Below are positions 14,554-24,174 of a stretch of 35,059 bases of DNA, piece by piece. The notes beneath the pieces were generated by a model. It was not told the DNA's origin. It did no database searches and was given only the letters and a program-made list of their open reading frames with translations. This DNA comes from a virus, in the IMG/VR virus record IMGVR_UViG_3300009068_000012, positions 1-35,059 of that record; one strand, given 5' to 3'. Every line of letters starts with the position of its first letter. Within the stretch, counting starts at the first letter, position 1. Made by a program: the position numbers and the translations under genes.

Positions 14554-15126
14554 TTAACATATTCCGTGATCTCCTTGGTGTCTTTCTTCAAAACTTAAAT
14601 TCCGATTGTCATAATCATCGCCCAAAAATATCGAAGTTTTATAACCATCGTGATCTGGATGCATTACATCTACACCAATACCCGGATTCAAATACAATGG
14701 ATAAGAATTGTAATTTTGCTTTAAATACTTGATCATTCGTTCAGTATAAAATTCAGCCGTGGCCCTATACCTACTTGATATATCTATCAAATCTTGCATT
14801 GATGGAGTATCCGTATTTTCTGAACTTTTCCGAACTAAACCTTTGTTGTAAAACTGATAAGACAATTCAAAAGGCAATTCAGAGAGGACAAAATATGTCA
14901 AACAATCCGTAATAAAATCGTTCAGTAAAGTCAATTCTAAAGCTGATAAGTCATTGTTAGTGATACCGGTTTGCAAACGTTCATATAAACCGGTTCCCAA
15001 TGCTGGCAGTATCATCATATCTTGCGTAGTCTTGATAATAGACAAGATATTTTTATCATCGACATTCGAATGAACCGTGGTTCTTTCCTTGATTGTATTG
15101 GCCCCTATAAATAATACGTTCCTCAT
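14554..15126 (-). CDS. Head-tail connector, DUF6712-like
   Basis: 190 aa. The N-terminal pattern (VLFIGANTIKERTTVHSNVD, then MMILPALGTGLYERLQTG) matches the helical connector family found next to portal and capsid genes in Bacteroidota phages. A helical bundle continues to about residue 140, and the last 50 residues are disordered and His/Asp-rich (FEERHQGDHGIC). These adaptors bind the portal and start the neck. It begins 2 bp after the portal stop. Confidence 0.75.
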   Translation of the reverse strand: MRNVLFIGANTIKERTTVHSNVDDKNILSIIKTTQDMMILPALGTGLYERLQTGITNNDLSALELTLLNDFITDCLTYFVLSELPFELSYQFYNKGLVRKSSENTDTPSMQDLIDISSRYRATAEFYTERMIKYLKQNYNSYPLYLNPGIGVDVMHPDHDGYKTSIFLGDDYDNRNLSFEERHQGDHGIC

Positions 15127-15128
15127 TT

Positions 15129-16949
15129 TTAATCTCTTTTAATTACGGTTTGTGCATACCATATATGTCGACAACTTGGCGAATGCTCTCCATCCGGCAT
15201 TGTCCACCATCCACCTCGCCGATCAAATACTGAATAACCTAATCTTGCCGAAATCGTTTGAATTTCTGATCTTGAATATAGCCTATTCAACTGCATTAAT
15301 CTTGCACAGAACGGTCTTGATGGATGTGCCAATGTATTCCTTTCACTTACCGGTACATCTTGCCTCCACTCATAGGAATAACGTACCTGGAAAGTTGTTG
15401 TCGTTGGCTTTGGTGCATTTAATTTGCTTAAAGGTTTTACCAATGTTCTCTCGATTGTACCTTTAACTTCCTTTGATGTTAAAATCCCCCTTTTTTCTAA
15501 GTTTTTAACCACTATTTCAATCATTGTCGGATCAACTTTCAAAGTCGATGCAATAACCTCAATTGATATTTGCTTTTGCTTTTGAATTTGATCTAAAACA
15601 TTAGCCTCTAATTGGTTTATATCATTTACCGCAAACTCAATATTTGCCGATTCTTCAAATACATTTCTTGTCTTATAGATTGAATAACTTTCTTTATCCT
15701 CTCCAAATTCAGAGAATATTTTAATTACTTCATCTTCTGAAAATTTGCTTTTCATTTGTGCCGTAGGTTGTGGTGTTTCTGCAACCGTTTGCGGTTGATA
15801 TTTACTCATATCGATTCCCAATTTTTCCAAAATCCATTCTTTAGGTGCAACGGCTAATATTGCTTGCTCACTAAACTCAAATCCGATTGGTTCGACTGGG
15901 ATTATTTCAAGAGACTCAGATGCACCGTGTAATTTGGCAAGTTCAGAGAATATTTGTTCAATAAATATTTGCTTATCGTTGACATATGTATTTTTAAAAA
16001 TTTCATAACTATCTCGCATTTGTTGGCGACTTCCCAACTGCCCAGGTGTCGAAATACCAAATAAATCAGGAGAAGTAATTTGATGACCAGCATAAATATT
16101 TTGCTGAATCATTTTATCCACATTTCCAAAATCCTCTTTTGTTATATCACTTGCACCTAAATCATCAATAATCGGCTTTCTGCTTGGATCAGTAGTAAAT
16201 GATAGAATAAATTTCTTTCCATCTGCACCCGAAAAACGATTTGTAAACTTGCGTTCAATTACTCTTTTCTCATCATCCGATGGATCGCCATTTGGTAAGG
16301 TAATTAATTTGGATGCACTAAATCCGGTTTGTGCATTACCTAAAACGTGCTTCGAAATTTCAATATCGGATTCAATATAATTTAAGGCCCCATAATAACC
16401 TGGCAACGCATACGCATTTAGATTTGGCCGATATTCCTTTAAATATAAAATTTGACTTCCTTGTCTTAATTGAGTATTAAAAGCATTATAAACCTCTTTT
16501 TTGTATTTACGATCATTCCAATCCTCGCAATACCAAAACTGCGTATTATCTGCATTTGTACGAACCTTTGTATAATCTAAATGGTATATACTTGAAACAA
16601 TTTCGCCACCTTCTGACCAAATAATATTTAAATAAGCACCTCCAAAAGTCTCGATGTCAATAGAAACCTTTCTTGAAATCTCATTTAATGATTCGTATGG
16701 ATTGGCTTGCTCGATGAATTGCTCGCCTACCGGATCAGGGCCTTTAGTCTTGAATCCATTACCAGTAATATAGTTTACTTTGCTTTTGATAATAGAATTA
16801 TGCTTGGCAGATTTGTTTAATAACTCTACCAAATAATTCGGATAATCGTTTTTAGCACCGAACTCAATGTATCCACCGCCTTCGCCTTTCTTCTCTCTAT
16901 ATTCGGGTTGTCTTGCCTCCGCAAAGGAAAGAAAAAATAAATCATTCAT
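15129..16949 (-). CDS. Portal protein fused to a winged helix and a minor-head (MuF-like) C-terminal domain
   Basis: 606 aa. Residues about 25-390 are a portal (IEFGAKNDYPNYLVELLNKS, VNYITGNGF, the stem region near DITKEDFGNVDKMIQQNIYA, and SPDLFGISTPGQLGSRQQM). Residues about 446-500 look like a winged helix (VLDQIQKQKQISIEVIASTL). Residues about 520-606 carry conserved HPSRPFCARLMQLNRLYSR, GYSVFDRRGGWW and SPSCRHIW, with Cys548, Cys593 and His595. This resembles the C-terminal part of phage minor head proteins and may bind zinc. Portals of 400-500 aa are usual, so the extension is real extra sequence. The portal is the dodecameric DNA gate of the head. Confidence 0.88.
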   Translation of the reverse strand: MNDLFFLSFAEARQPEYREKKGEGGGYIEFGAKNDYPNYLVELLNKSAKHNSIIKSKVNYITGNGFKTKGPDPVGEQFIEQANPYESLNEISRKVSIDIETFGGAYLNIIWSEGGEIVSSIYHLDYTKVRTNADNTQFWYCEDWNDRKYKKEVYNAFNTQLRQGSQILYLKEYRPNLNAYALPGYYGALNYIESDIEISKHVLGNAQTGFSASKLITLPNGDPSDDEKRVIERKFTNRFSGADGKKFILSFTTDPSRKPIIDDLGASDITKEDFGNVDKMIQQNIYAGHQITSPDLFGISTPGQLGSRQQMRDSYEIFKNTYVNDKQIFIEQIFSELAKLHGASESLEIIPVEPIGFEFSEQAILAVAPKEWILEKLGIDMSKYQPQTVAETPQPTAQMKSKFSEDEVIKIFSEFGEDKESYSIYKTRNVFEESANIEFAVNDINQLEANVLDQIQKQKQISIEVIASTLKVDPTMIEIVVKNLEKRGILTSKEVKGTIERTLVKPLSKLNAPKPTTTTFQVRYSYEWRQDVPVSERNTLAHPSRPFCARLMQLNRLYSRSEIQTISARLGYSVFDRRGGWWTMPDGEHSPSCRHIWYAQTVIKRD

Positions 16950-17332
16950 ATATTTCGTACAATAAATGTATTTGCTTGACTATTATAAGATGAAAAATTA
17001 AATACGTTCCCATCCGATAAAATCATTTGACCTTCTTCGATTAAACTTGTCGTTTTACTTGTATCTAAATTAGATGTGCTGGCTTGCTCATAAACTGAAT
17101 AAGACCACTCGCCTTTTAATGAATTAGCAAAATAGGTATTTGTTGCAATTGTAAACGTATTAAATCTATCCTCATTTGGACTTTCATCACTTCCAACTAA
17201 TTTGATAAATTTTATGACCTCATTTGTGCTTCTTGATTTAAACACGAATAAGTAATTTGGCGAATACAATTGAGCCTTTTCGCTTAATGTTAATATAATC
17301 GTACTTGATTTCCCTTTTTCTAAATAAATCAT
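16946..17332 (-). CDS. Small beta-rich virion-associated protein
   Basis: 128 aa from the ATG at 17330-17332; the longer frame would start with TTG. It begins MIYLEKGKSSTIILTLSEKA and is beta-rich with a Ser/Thr/Asn-rich end. Similar small proteins are encoded among Bacteroidota phage head or fibre genes, often just before or after capsid genes. Its stop overlaps the portal ATG as ATGA. A head decoration or connector role is possible. Confidence 0.65.
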   Translation of the reverse strand: MIYLEKGKSSTIILTLSEKAQLYSPNYLFVFKSRSTNEVIKFIKLVGSDESPNEDRFNTFTIATNTYFANSLKGEWSYSVYEQASTSNLDTSKTTSLIEEGQMILSDGNVFNFSSYNSQANTFIVRNI

Positions 17333-17376
17333 CTTACAACTAAATAGCAAAATGAAAATTATTTATAAATAAAGAA

Positions 17377-17396
17377 GGGGAGACCAATGCCTCCCC
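17377..17396 (-). terminator. Hairpin terminator after the tail-tube-like gene
   Basis: On the minus strand GGGGAG (17396-17391) pairs with CTCCCC (17382-17377) around an 8-base loop, followed by TTCTTTATTT. It lies 30 bp after the stop of the 175-aa gene. It has the same GGGGAG/CTCCCC arms as the hairpin behind the capsid gene. Confidence 0.65.
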
Positions 17397-17425
17397 CAAG
17401 TAATCAACCAAACTACTTTTCTTTA

Positions 17426-17953
17426 TTACGTTGTTAATCCTGAAATAACTGAACTTTGAACCTCCGGTGCCATTTGCTTTTCTGCACCTGAGAAAGTCAA
17501 TGTATAACCACTACGATCTCCCTGAGCCGTACCGGTTGCACCGTTACCACCTGAGACCATAATTGAATTAACACGACCTAAATACCAGTACTTTCCATTT
17601 GCATCGCCAACAACTGCTTTAAGGTTGTTTTGTGCTAACAAAAGGATTTCATTCCGTGTATTTGCTTGTAACTTATTTAAAATGATTGATAATTCTTGTG
17701 CGTAGAATACCGTTCCATTCTGCTGATTTGCGTTGATTGTTTCAGTCAAAGAAGAAGTGCCAGGCACTAATTCGTATTTTCTAAAAACCTTCGATGCTGC
17801 TTTTGTAATCGCAGTTAATGTACCTCCACCGGAAGCCTCCGTAACACTTGTCACGTTTTGGGCCTCAATGAAATATACTTCGGTAACTCCACCCAAGCTA
17901 TCACGACAATCCAACGCATATGATTGGGTTAATGCACACGATGCTAAGGCCAT
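17426..17953 (-). CDS. Probable major tail (tube) protein
   Basis: 175 aa. It begins MALASCALTQSYALDCRDSL and continues with a beta-rich body (VYFIEAQNV, VFRKYELVPGT) and FYAQELSIILNKLQANTRNE, a pattern I associate with a major structural protein of Bacteroidota phages. The second half (KYWYLGRVNSIMVSGGNG, then GYTLTFSGAEKQMAPE) fits a tail-tube fold, where a beta-barrel ends in a long loop and strand. A head decoration protein is the alternative. It stands as its own unit between two GC-rich hairpins, right after the capsid gene. Confidence 0.65.
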   Translation of the reverse strand: MALASCALTQSYALDCRDSLGGVTEVYFIEAQNVTSVTEASGGGTLTAITKAASKVFRKYELVPGTSSLTETINANQQNGTVFYAQELSIILNKLQANTRNEILLLAQNNLKAVVGDANGKYWYLGRVNSIMVSGGNGATGTAQGDRSGYTLTFSGAEKQMAPEVQSSVISGLTT

Positions 17954-17980
17954 AATTTTATTATTTAAATGTTAAAATAA

Positions 17981-18007
17981 GGGGAGTCCAATCCAATGAA
18001 TCTCCCC
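17981..18007 (-). terminator. Hairpin terminator after the major capsid gene
   Basis: On the minus strand GGGGAG (18007-18002) pairs with CTCCCC (17986-17981) with a 15-base loop, followed by TTATTTTAAC. It lies 13 bp beyond the capsid stop. Together with the similar hairpin at 17377-17396 it isolates the tail-tube-like gene. Confidence 0.65.
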
Positions 18008-18019
18008 GAATTAGGATAA

Positions 18020-18982
18020 TTAAGCTAAGATAAAGTCAACGATTTCCGCAGGAAAAGCAAAGTTCACACCGAACTTAAACTCGGAAACAAAACGCACTTG
18101 ATCAGCTTCTTTTGCGTAGAACAATTCAAATTTTTCTTCTTCATTCAAAAGGTCAACACCTAAGAACAAGTTAGAAATGCGAGCAGAATATAATTTGTTA
18201 GTTCCGTTCAAACCTTGCAAAGCAATAACTTTGATGGTTGTACCTGGAAGAATAAATTCAGCATCTGCCTTAGTATCGATATTGTAAGCAAACAAGTTGG
18301 CGTTCTTTAATGCGATAGTGTAAAGACGGAAAATGTCCATTCCAACAAAGATAGCCGTATCATCTTTTGCAACTACCTCAGCTGGAATAGCACGATAGAT
18401 TGAATCGATTACCGCAATTACGTTTGATGTAGTGATACCAGCAGAAGCAGCCAACGGAGTTCCGTAAAATCCTGATGCGTTTGCGTGAATTACTGATGCA
18501 GAAGCCGCAGCAATTAACTTAATGAAACCATCAAACTTGTTCAAGTTCGCAGTACCGGATCCGGTATCTCCTTGCCAAGTTGCAACCTCTAAAGCTGAAG
18601 CAATTTTGTCCGCTTTGCGTTGTGCAAATTCAGCAGCAAAGATAGTTGAATCATAACGTGATCCAGCTGGCAATGCTTGTTGCAAATACTTTGCTTGCAA
18701 ATCTTTAGGACATAAAGCCTCGTTAACCTTAATTTTACCAACTGTAATCGTACGTTGTGTGAACGTTGTAGTACCTGATGCAGTAAAACCACAAGAAGCA
18801 CCGTCCTGGAATACTGAATCAGTATCCATAATGTTGATTGTTTCAGCAGATTTAACACCTACCATCACATTACCTTGGGCCTTAATCAAGGTTGCAGTCT
18901 TGGAACCCAAAACTGAGGAAACCACCAATTCTTGTGCGTTCTGAATGGTGTAATCCGATAATGAACTTACTACGAATGACAT
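18020..18982 (-). CDS. Major capsid protein
   Basis: 320 aa, a normal length for a HK97-fold capsid subunit. The composition (rich in Ala, Ser and Gly) and segments such as LSDYTIQNAQELVVSSVLGS, VLPGT-like turns near 245 and the C-terminal FKFGVNFAFPAEIVDFIL fit the fold. It directly follows scaffold-like and prohead protease genes, the usual head maturation trio. It ends with a GC-rich hairpin terminator, as expected for a strongly expressed gene. Confidence 0.85.
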   Translation of the reverse strand: MSFVVSSLSDYTIQNAQELVVSSVLGSKTATLIKAQGNVMVGVKSAETINIMDTDSVFQDGASCGFTASGTTTFTQRTITVGKIKVNEALCPKDLQAKYLQQALPAGSRYDSTIFAAEFAQRKADKIASALEVATWQGDTGSGTANLNKFDGFIKLIAAASASVIHANASGFYGTPLAASAGITTSNVIAVIDSIYRAIPAEVVAKDDTAIFVGMDIFRLYTIALKNANLFAYNIDTKADAEFILPGTTIKVIALQGLNGTNKLYSARISNLFLGVDLLNEEEKFELFYAKEADQVRFVSEFKFGVNFAFPAEIVDFILA

Positions 18983-18997
18983 ATTATTTTCTTTTTA

Positions 18998-19585
18998 TTA
19001 GTTTAAACTTTTTACTCTTTCTAAAAATCTTGCGATCTTATCTTCCTTCTTTTCTACCAAAGCAAATTTGTTCTTTGGTGCTTGAATTGGATCGCTTGAT
19101 GGCATCTTTGAAATTGATTCAAGTGCTACAATCACATCTGAAAAACCTTGTGAAAATTTAGTATTCATTGCTTCCAATTGGGCTTTCAACTCTTGATTCT
19201 CAGTTTTCAAATAATCGATTTCTGCTTGAACTGATTCAAATTTATCTGATTCCATTCCGCCCGGCATTGGGGCTTCTTCTGCCGTAGGTGCTTCGGCTTG
19301 CGGAGTTTCAATTCCATCAACCTTACCACTTACAACCGTGATCATAGTTCCATCGGCTAATTCATACTCTCCATCCGGAGCCATTGCCGTGTTACCACTT
19401 TCATCCATTAGCATAGCATCTGCACCAATTACTAAACTTGATAATTCGATTTTAGTACCATCTTTTAAATCGTACGTTTCAAACTTTAATTCGGTAACTG
19501 CTTCAGGTGCATTTTCTTGGTCAACTGCTGGGGATTCCTCCGCCAACATTACCTTAATCTTTTCAATTGCTTCTGAAAAATTCAT
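18998..19585 (-). CDS. Scaffold-like capsid assembly protein
   Basis: 195 aa, acidic. A small beta domain (LKFETYDLKDGTKIELSSLV, then EYELADGTMITVVSG) is followed by a Pro/Glu/Ala-rich linker (ETPQAEAPTAEEAPMPG) and a coiled coil (VQAEIDYLKTENQELKAQLE). A basic C-terminal end (KKEDKIARFLERVKSLN) follows. Scaffolds of this kind have a coiled coil and a basic capsid-binding end. It lies between protease and capsid, where scaffolds are encoded. Confidence 0.75.
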   Translation of the reverse strand: MNFSEAIEKIKVMLAEESPAVDQENAPEAVTELKFETYDLKDGTKIELSSLVIGADAMLMDESGNTAMAPDGEYELADGTMITVVSGKVDGIETPQAEAPTAEEAPMPGGMESDKFESVQAEIDYLKTENQELKAQLEAMNTKFSQGFSDVIVALESISKMPSSDPIQAPKNKFALVEKKEDKIARFLERVKSLN

Positions 19586-19636
19586 AAAATAATTTATTGT
19601 TTGTCTTTAAATAATTTTTAGCCTAAACTTTATCGT

Positions 19637-20233
19637 TTAAATTTCTATTCCGTTCAATACCTCTACGATTCTATTCCAAATTTCTTCATCCTTTGACATC
19701 TTAGCCTTTTCTTTTTTATAGTTGAATAATCCTTCCACCGAGAATCCTTTAAAGTCTCCTGATTTAATTCTTGACCATACTGAATCGTTTTCTACTAAGA
19801 ATGAACCAAGCCAAGAGCCATCTGGTGCATCCTCAAAACCTTTCATCGATGCAATGCCTCTACTTTGGTCAACTATCCAACTTTCAAACATAGTTACCCC
19901 ATCGACTGCCTGATTGTTGTCGTGCATCAAGTTTACATTTGATTGATATCCTTTCTTAAAAAACTTTTGTGCAATCTTCTCAATTGTTGGCTTTGTAAAC
20001 ATTACATAATACTCGCCATTCTCATCATTCCGGTAGATGGGTGTATCGGCTAACATCAATGGCCCCGAAACTATTCGCCTTTCTTCTGATTGAATCACAA
20101 AATTTGCACGGCTTTCCTTAAATCTTAAAAAATTGCGTTCAATTGCTGGCTTGTCAACCAATGCCACAAAGTCAACCTCACTTAAATCATTGACATCATC
20201 GCTGATTTCTAATTGATAAATCGGTAAATTCAT
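19637..20233 (-). CDS. Prohead protease, XkdF-like
   Basis: 198 aa. The order is a beta segment (VSGPLMLADTPIYRNDENGE), NLMHD with the likely catalytic His, a strand ending in WIVDQSRG, then SGDFKGFSVEGLF with the catalytic Ser. This is the herpesvirus-type serine protease fold used in head maturation, in the version named after XkdF of PBSX. It would cut the scaffold and perhaps the capsid N-terminus. It is followed by scaffold and capsid genes. Confidence 0.85.
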   Translation of the reverse strand: MNLPIYQLEISDDVNDLSEVDFVALVDKPAIERNFLRFKESRANFVIQSEERRIVSGPLMLADTPIYRNDENGEYYVMFTKPTIEKIAQKFFKKGYQSNVNLMHDNNQAVDGVTMFESWIVDQSRGIASMKGFEDAPDGSWLGSFLVENDSVWSRIKSGDFKGFSVEGLFNYKKEKAKMSKDEEIWNRIVEVLNGIEI

Positions 20234-20243
20234 ATTTATTTCT

Positions 20244-22010
20244 TTAAATTCTTGCTGCGTTTTCTATTCTTGAAACTCGTTTTGTAACTCCACTAATATC
20301 TGATTCAACTACATAGGCCCTGGCAACTACGTTTGAAATTGTATTTAAAGATTGTTGATCTAATCTTGTAGCTTGTGGTGCCGTATAAGTAGGCATAATT
20401 GGTGCGGATGTATTTACTGAAGGTGCAGAACCCGAACTACTTCCAGGAATATTTGTACTATTAATTGTATCAATTCCATTTTTTGCGGCAATAACTGCAC
20501 TTGCAACACCTAAAGCACCAGCGGCTAATTCTGCAATTCCTTTTGGAGTTAGGAAACCGGCTGCACTTGCATTTGCAAGACTGCTCATTGTAATTTTAGC
20601 AATCGCACCAGCTTGCTCAACAATAATTCCAGCAATGGCTAAATCTTTATTTTGACCGGCTGCTTGTTGTAAAACTTGTCCTAATTGAATTGCTAAATCT
20701 GCATATTTTAATTTTAAATTGTATTTTGATATTTCACTCGCTTTTGTATTTGCCTCCTCTTGTTTATCGATATTAAATATTAAGTCAGCATATTTCTTTT
20801 TAATTTGCAGTTTTTTAATTTCTGCATCTTCGGTATTTTCTACTGCATTTAATTCTAAATCTCTTTGCTCTAAATATCTTTCCTTTGTTAATTGTAAGCG
20901 AATATTATCTTGTTCAAAATCGTTTTCTTTTATTAAATTAGATCTATCTAATGTATCTATTTCAGTTTGTAATTGATCAAATCTTAACTGATTAATTTGA
21001 TCTATTATTTTTTTATTATTTGCAAATTGAGTTTCTCCTTCTTTTTGCAAATTATCATTGAATTTATTATCTGCATCCTCTTGCTCTTTTCTTCGTTTTT
21101 CATTTGCTTGCTTTTGTTGATCTAATTGGTATTTTTTAAAGCCAGCATCTAAAACCAATAATTCATTTTGCTTCTTTATTAATTCAGTCTTTTCATCCTT
21201 ATTTAATCCAGCAACTGTTTTGCTTTTATTTTCTAAATTGGCAATTTCTTGATTTACTAAATCCTTTTTTAAATTATAAATTTCTTTCTCTTTATTACCT
21301 TGTGCAGATAATAATTCGATTTGACCTTCAATAATGGTCTTTCTTTTAAGAAATATTTCATTTGCCTTCTCATAATCGCGATCTGCTTGTGAGGTAATGC
21401 CTATAAAATCAGTTAATTTATCGGTTATTGCCCCAATTGTTTCGCCTATTTTAACTAAAATTGGATATGCAGTAGTTAATTTAGCCGTTAATGTTGACCA
21501 ATTTCCTATTAAATACCCTAAAGCAATAGTCAAAGCACCTATTCCAGTTGCAGTAATTGCTCCTTTAAGCGTTGTAAATGATGTTACAACAGTATCACGA
21601 ATTACTCTACCTAAGTTTTTAAAACCTTCGACTGATTCTAAAACCGTGTTTAAACCTTGTGATAATGCTAAAGCACCTTGAACTTTTAATAATTGCTTTT
21701 GTACGTTCTCTGATTCAATTCCGAATAAAGCAAATGCACCCTGGGCCGCAGCAAAAGCACCAGCAACTCCCGAAATAGCCTGACCAAATGATTTAAATTT
21801 AGCATCCGGATTAAATGCGTCAATTGTTCCTTTTGCATCTGCAATCCTATCCTTTATCTCTGCCGCTTTCTTGGCCGCATTTGCTATTTCCTTACTTGTT
21901 GACCCTGCTTGATTCTGCAATTTTGCAAGTTCAGCCATCGCCTCCTTAAACTGCGATCTTAGACTTCGGGTGTCCGTTTCTAATTTTATACCGACTATTT
22001 CCTGGGCCAT
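20244..22010 (-). CDS. Tape measure protein
   Basis: 588 aa. The N-terminus is helical (IVGIKLETDTRSLRSQFKEA). Hydrophobic Ala/Gly-rich parts (AISGVAGAFAAAQGAFALFG, ATGIGALTIALGYLIGNW) flank a long charged coiled coil (about 200-430), and another Ala-rich stretch (GIAELAAGALGVASAVIAAK) lies near the end. At the usual 1.5 angstrom per residue this predicts a tail of roughly 90 nm, short for a siphovirus. It lies between tail tip genes and the prohead protease, not in the usual place after the tail chaperone. Confidence 0.87.
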   Translation of the reverse strand: MAQEIVGIKLETDTRSLRSQFKEAMAELAKLQNQAGSTSKEIANAAKKAAEIKDRIADAKGTIDAFNPDAKFKSFGQAISGVAGAFAAAQGAFALFGIESENVQKQLLKVQGALALSQGLNTVLESVEGFKNLGRVIRDTVVTSFTTLKGAITATGIGALTIALGYLIGNWSTLTAKLTTAYPILVKIGETIGAITDKLTDFIGITSQADRDYEKANEIFLKRKTIIEGQIELLSAQGNKEKEIYNLKKDLVNQEIANLENKSKTVAGLNKDEKTELIKKQNELLVLDAGFKKYQLDQQKQANEKRRKEQEDADNKFNDNLQKEGETQFANNKKIIDQINQLRFDQLQTEIDTLDRSNLIKENDFEQDNIRLQLTKERYLEQRDLELNAVENTEDAEIKKLQIKKKYADLIFNIDKQEEANTKASEISKYNLKLKYADLAIQLGQVLQQAAGQNKDLAIAGIIVEQAGAIAKITMSSLANASAAGFLTPKGIAELAAGALGVASAVIAAKNGIDTINSTNIPGSSSGSAPSVNTSAPIMPTYTAPQATRLDQQSLNTISNVVARAYVVESDISGVTKRVSRIENAARI

Positions 22011-22011
22011 C

Positions 22012-24174
22012 TTATGAGTATGTTAATTCAATTACCTTTAATAATTCGCACTTAGTCGTTTGGTTGATTGACGGATTGAAATCGATTACTTTATTTAATC
22101 GCCAAAGGCATCCTTCAAGATAAATCAGTTTAGAAAAATCAAGTGAATTGATGTCCTGGGCCGTTAGATATAAATAGCAACTCAATAATTTACTATCCTT
22201 GCTTGTGATCTCTGCCAAATATGATCCCCAGTAAGCCGTGTACAAATTAGCACTTGGATAAGGAACAGTTAATGTAAATAGAATTTCATTAGGCACTCCA
22301 AAATTTATATCACTTGTTGGATTTGTAGGATCATCAAAATGTCCAGCATATCCGTAAGATGTGATTCCGGTTTGTTTATTTCCATTACCTTCCGCCGATG
22401 GTTCCTTTAAATTCCAAGATTGACTTACCGTTTTCTTTTTGAATTGTAAAATCCTAATGTTAGAATCCTTTCTTTCCTGAACTGCATCATTTAATTTAAA
22501 AATACCAACTGCTAATTTTTCATCACCGGTATGGGCAGTCAATACCGAAGAAGAAAAAATCAAATCAATGGCTTGATGATCCGAAGTAAATCCAAAATTT
22601 ACATCCTCAATTCGATCGCCATAGGATTGATTATATTTTGTATGATAAGCATCGTTTAAATAGTCATCATCCTCTTTATATTTAAAATCATAGTACCTGG
22701 CATTCAATTCAGACATTGGCTTGATTGAAATTTCTTTCGAATAATCAAGTTTTAAAGTCCAATCTAAAGGATCCGCAATATCAGTATTAGAAATAGAAAT
22801 CAAACCGGTGCTATCTCCAGCTTCTCCGTGCAAAAGTAAATCAGTCGTATCATCAATGCTCACAAATCCACCAACTGCGTAAAAATTAACGTATGGTTCA
22901 ATTAATAAATGATTGTATTGATTAGACGATTCATAAACGTATAAATTGAACATTCGGCAAATACTCGCCAAAATATCCTTTTGATAAATTCCTTTAGGAA
23001 ATAAATTGGACATAATTAAAGTGGCCCCATACGTTGCAGTCAATACCTGGGGATTTGTCGAATTAAAATCTAAAGTAATATTGTCAATTGTAAATCTAAA
23101 TGATCCATTACTTACCGAACTCGATGAAATGTCCATCGAGAAGTAATCGCCATTTGTCAAAGTTTGACTTATTGTCGAATTTATTGTAAAAACTGATTCG
23201 TTATTGTTGTTATCAGCAAGCAAAAAGGTCTGAATCGCTGCACCATTCTTGTATAAAGTAATGGTCGCATTCTGATTTGTACGAATTAATCCACTTCCGT
23301 TAATCGTAAAGTTTCCAACCGTTCCAGTCGTTCCGGTAAACGTAAAGGTAATACCTCCCGAATTTGTAAATAAGTATTGGTTAATGCTTCCAAATACAAA
23401 GGCATAATCCGTAGCCATATTAATTATATTAAATATTTGAGCATTTAAGAGATTGGCCCTTACTTGTTCCATCTCCGAAGTATTGTTCGGAATGATTAAG
23501 TTTTTAAAGAATGGCGAATCCATAAAAGCCGAATCGTATGTATACCCGGCATTCTTAATTATCTTATCTAAAATTTCGTGTACAAAAAATGCTGGCCTAA
23601 ACGCATCCATATGAATATCGTGCGTTCCGTTCCGAATATTTCCGTAATCAATAAAAGGAAAAACAACTCCGGTACCTCCACTTGCATTCCAAGAATTAAT
23701 TATATTCCCTTCAGTCCAGGCAACATTGTAAGTATTAAATGAGTTTGCAAATTCTGAATCCTCTAAAGTTTTATTCCCGATTGCATTTGCTAATCCTCCC
23801 AACTCGCCAAAGACCGCACATTCATAATCAATAGCCCCATTGTTTATTTTGATTTCAAGAAGCCGAATAACTCCTTTAAATACTTGAATCTTGTTGACAA
23901 ATATTTTTGCACTTGCTTGCTTTGATGGATCAAAATTAAAACCAACATTTGGAAGCAAAGGATTTGAAATGAAATAATTATTAGCACTCCCAAGATTGTA
24001 TATATGGCCAAAAACTTTGTTATTGTTCGCATTGCCTGGGATTGTTATCGTTTTAGAATAGTTTGTATTTCGGCTCGAAAAATCCTTTATGTCATCGATA
24101 TTAAAATTCAACTCAGCACCGATATCCTGATACAAATCCAACCGTACATTCTCAATAAATATTTCAGTTATCAT
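22012..24174 (-). CDS. Tail tip or baseplate protein
   Basis: 720 aa. The N-terminal block (DLYQDIGAELNFNIDDIKDF, then SSRNTNYSKTITIPG) is a pattern I know from tail proteins of Bacteroidota phages. A beta-rich body follows, with a segment that looks like a carbohydrate-binding jelly roll at about 270-390 (GGITFTFTGTTGTVGNFTIN). The C-terminus ends in a strand (TTKCELLKVIELTYS). It starts by ATGA overlap with the preceding tail gene and lies 1 bp before the tape measure gene. The exact role (hub or distal tail) is not clear. Confidence 0.75.
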   Translation of the reverse strand: MITEIFIENVRLDLYQDIGAELNFNIDDIKDFSSRNTNYSKTITIPGNANNNKVFGHIYNLGSANNYFISNPLLPNVGFNFDPSKQASAKIFVNKIQVFKGVIRLLEIKINNGAIDYECAVFGELGGLANAIGNKTLEDSEFANSFNTYNVAWTEGNIINSWNASGGTGVVFPFIDYGNIRNGTHDIHMDAFRPAFFVHEILDKIIKNAGYTYDSAFMDSPFFKNLIIPNNTSEMEQVRANLLNAQIFNIINMATDYAFVFGSINQYLFTNSGGITFTFTGTTGTVGNFTINGSGLIRTNQNATITLYKNGAAIQTFLLADNNNNESVFTINSTISQTLTNGDYFSMDISSSSVSNGSFRFTIDNITLDFNSTNPQVLTATYGATLIMSNLFPKGIYQKDILASICRMFNLYVYESSNQYNHLLIEPYVNFYAVGGFVSIDDTTDLLLHGEAGDSTGLISISNTDIADPLDWTLKLDYSKEISIKPMSELNARYYDFKYKEDDDYLNDAYHTKYNQSYGDRIEDVNFGFTSDHQAIDLIFSSSVLTAHTGDEKLAVGIFKLNDAVQERKDSNIRILQFKKKTVSQSWNLKEPSAEGNGNKQTGITSYGYAGHFDDPTNPTSDINFGVPNEILFTLTVPYPSANLYTAYWGSYLAEITSKDSKLLSCYLYLTAQDINSLDFSKLIYLEGCLWRLNKVIDFNPSINQTTKCELLKVIELTYS

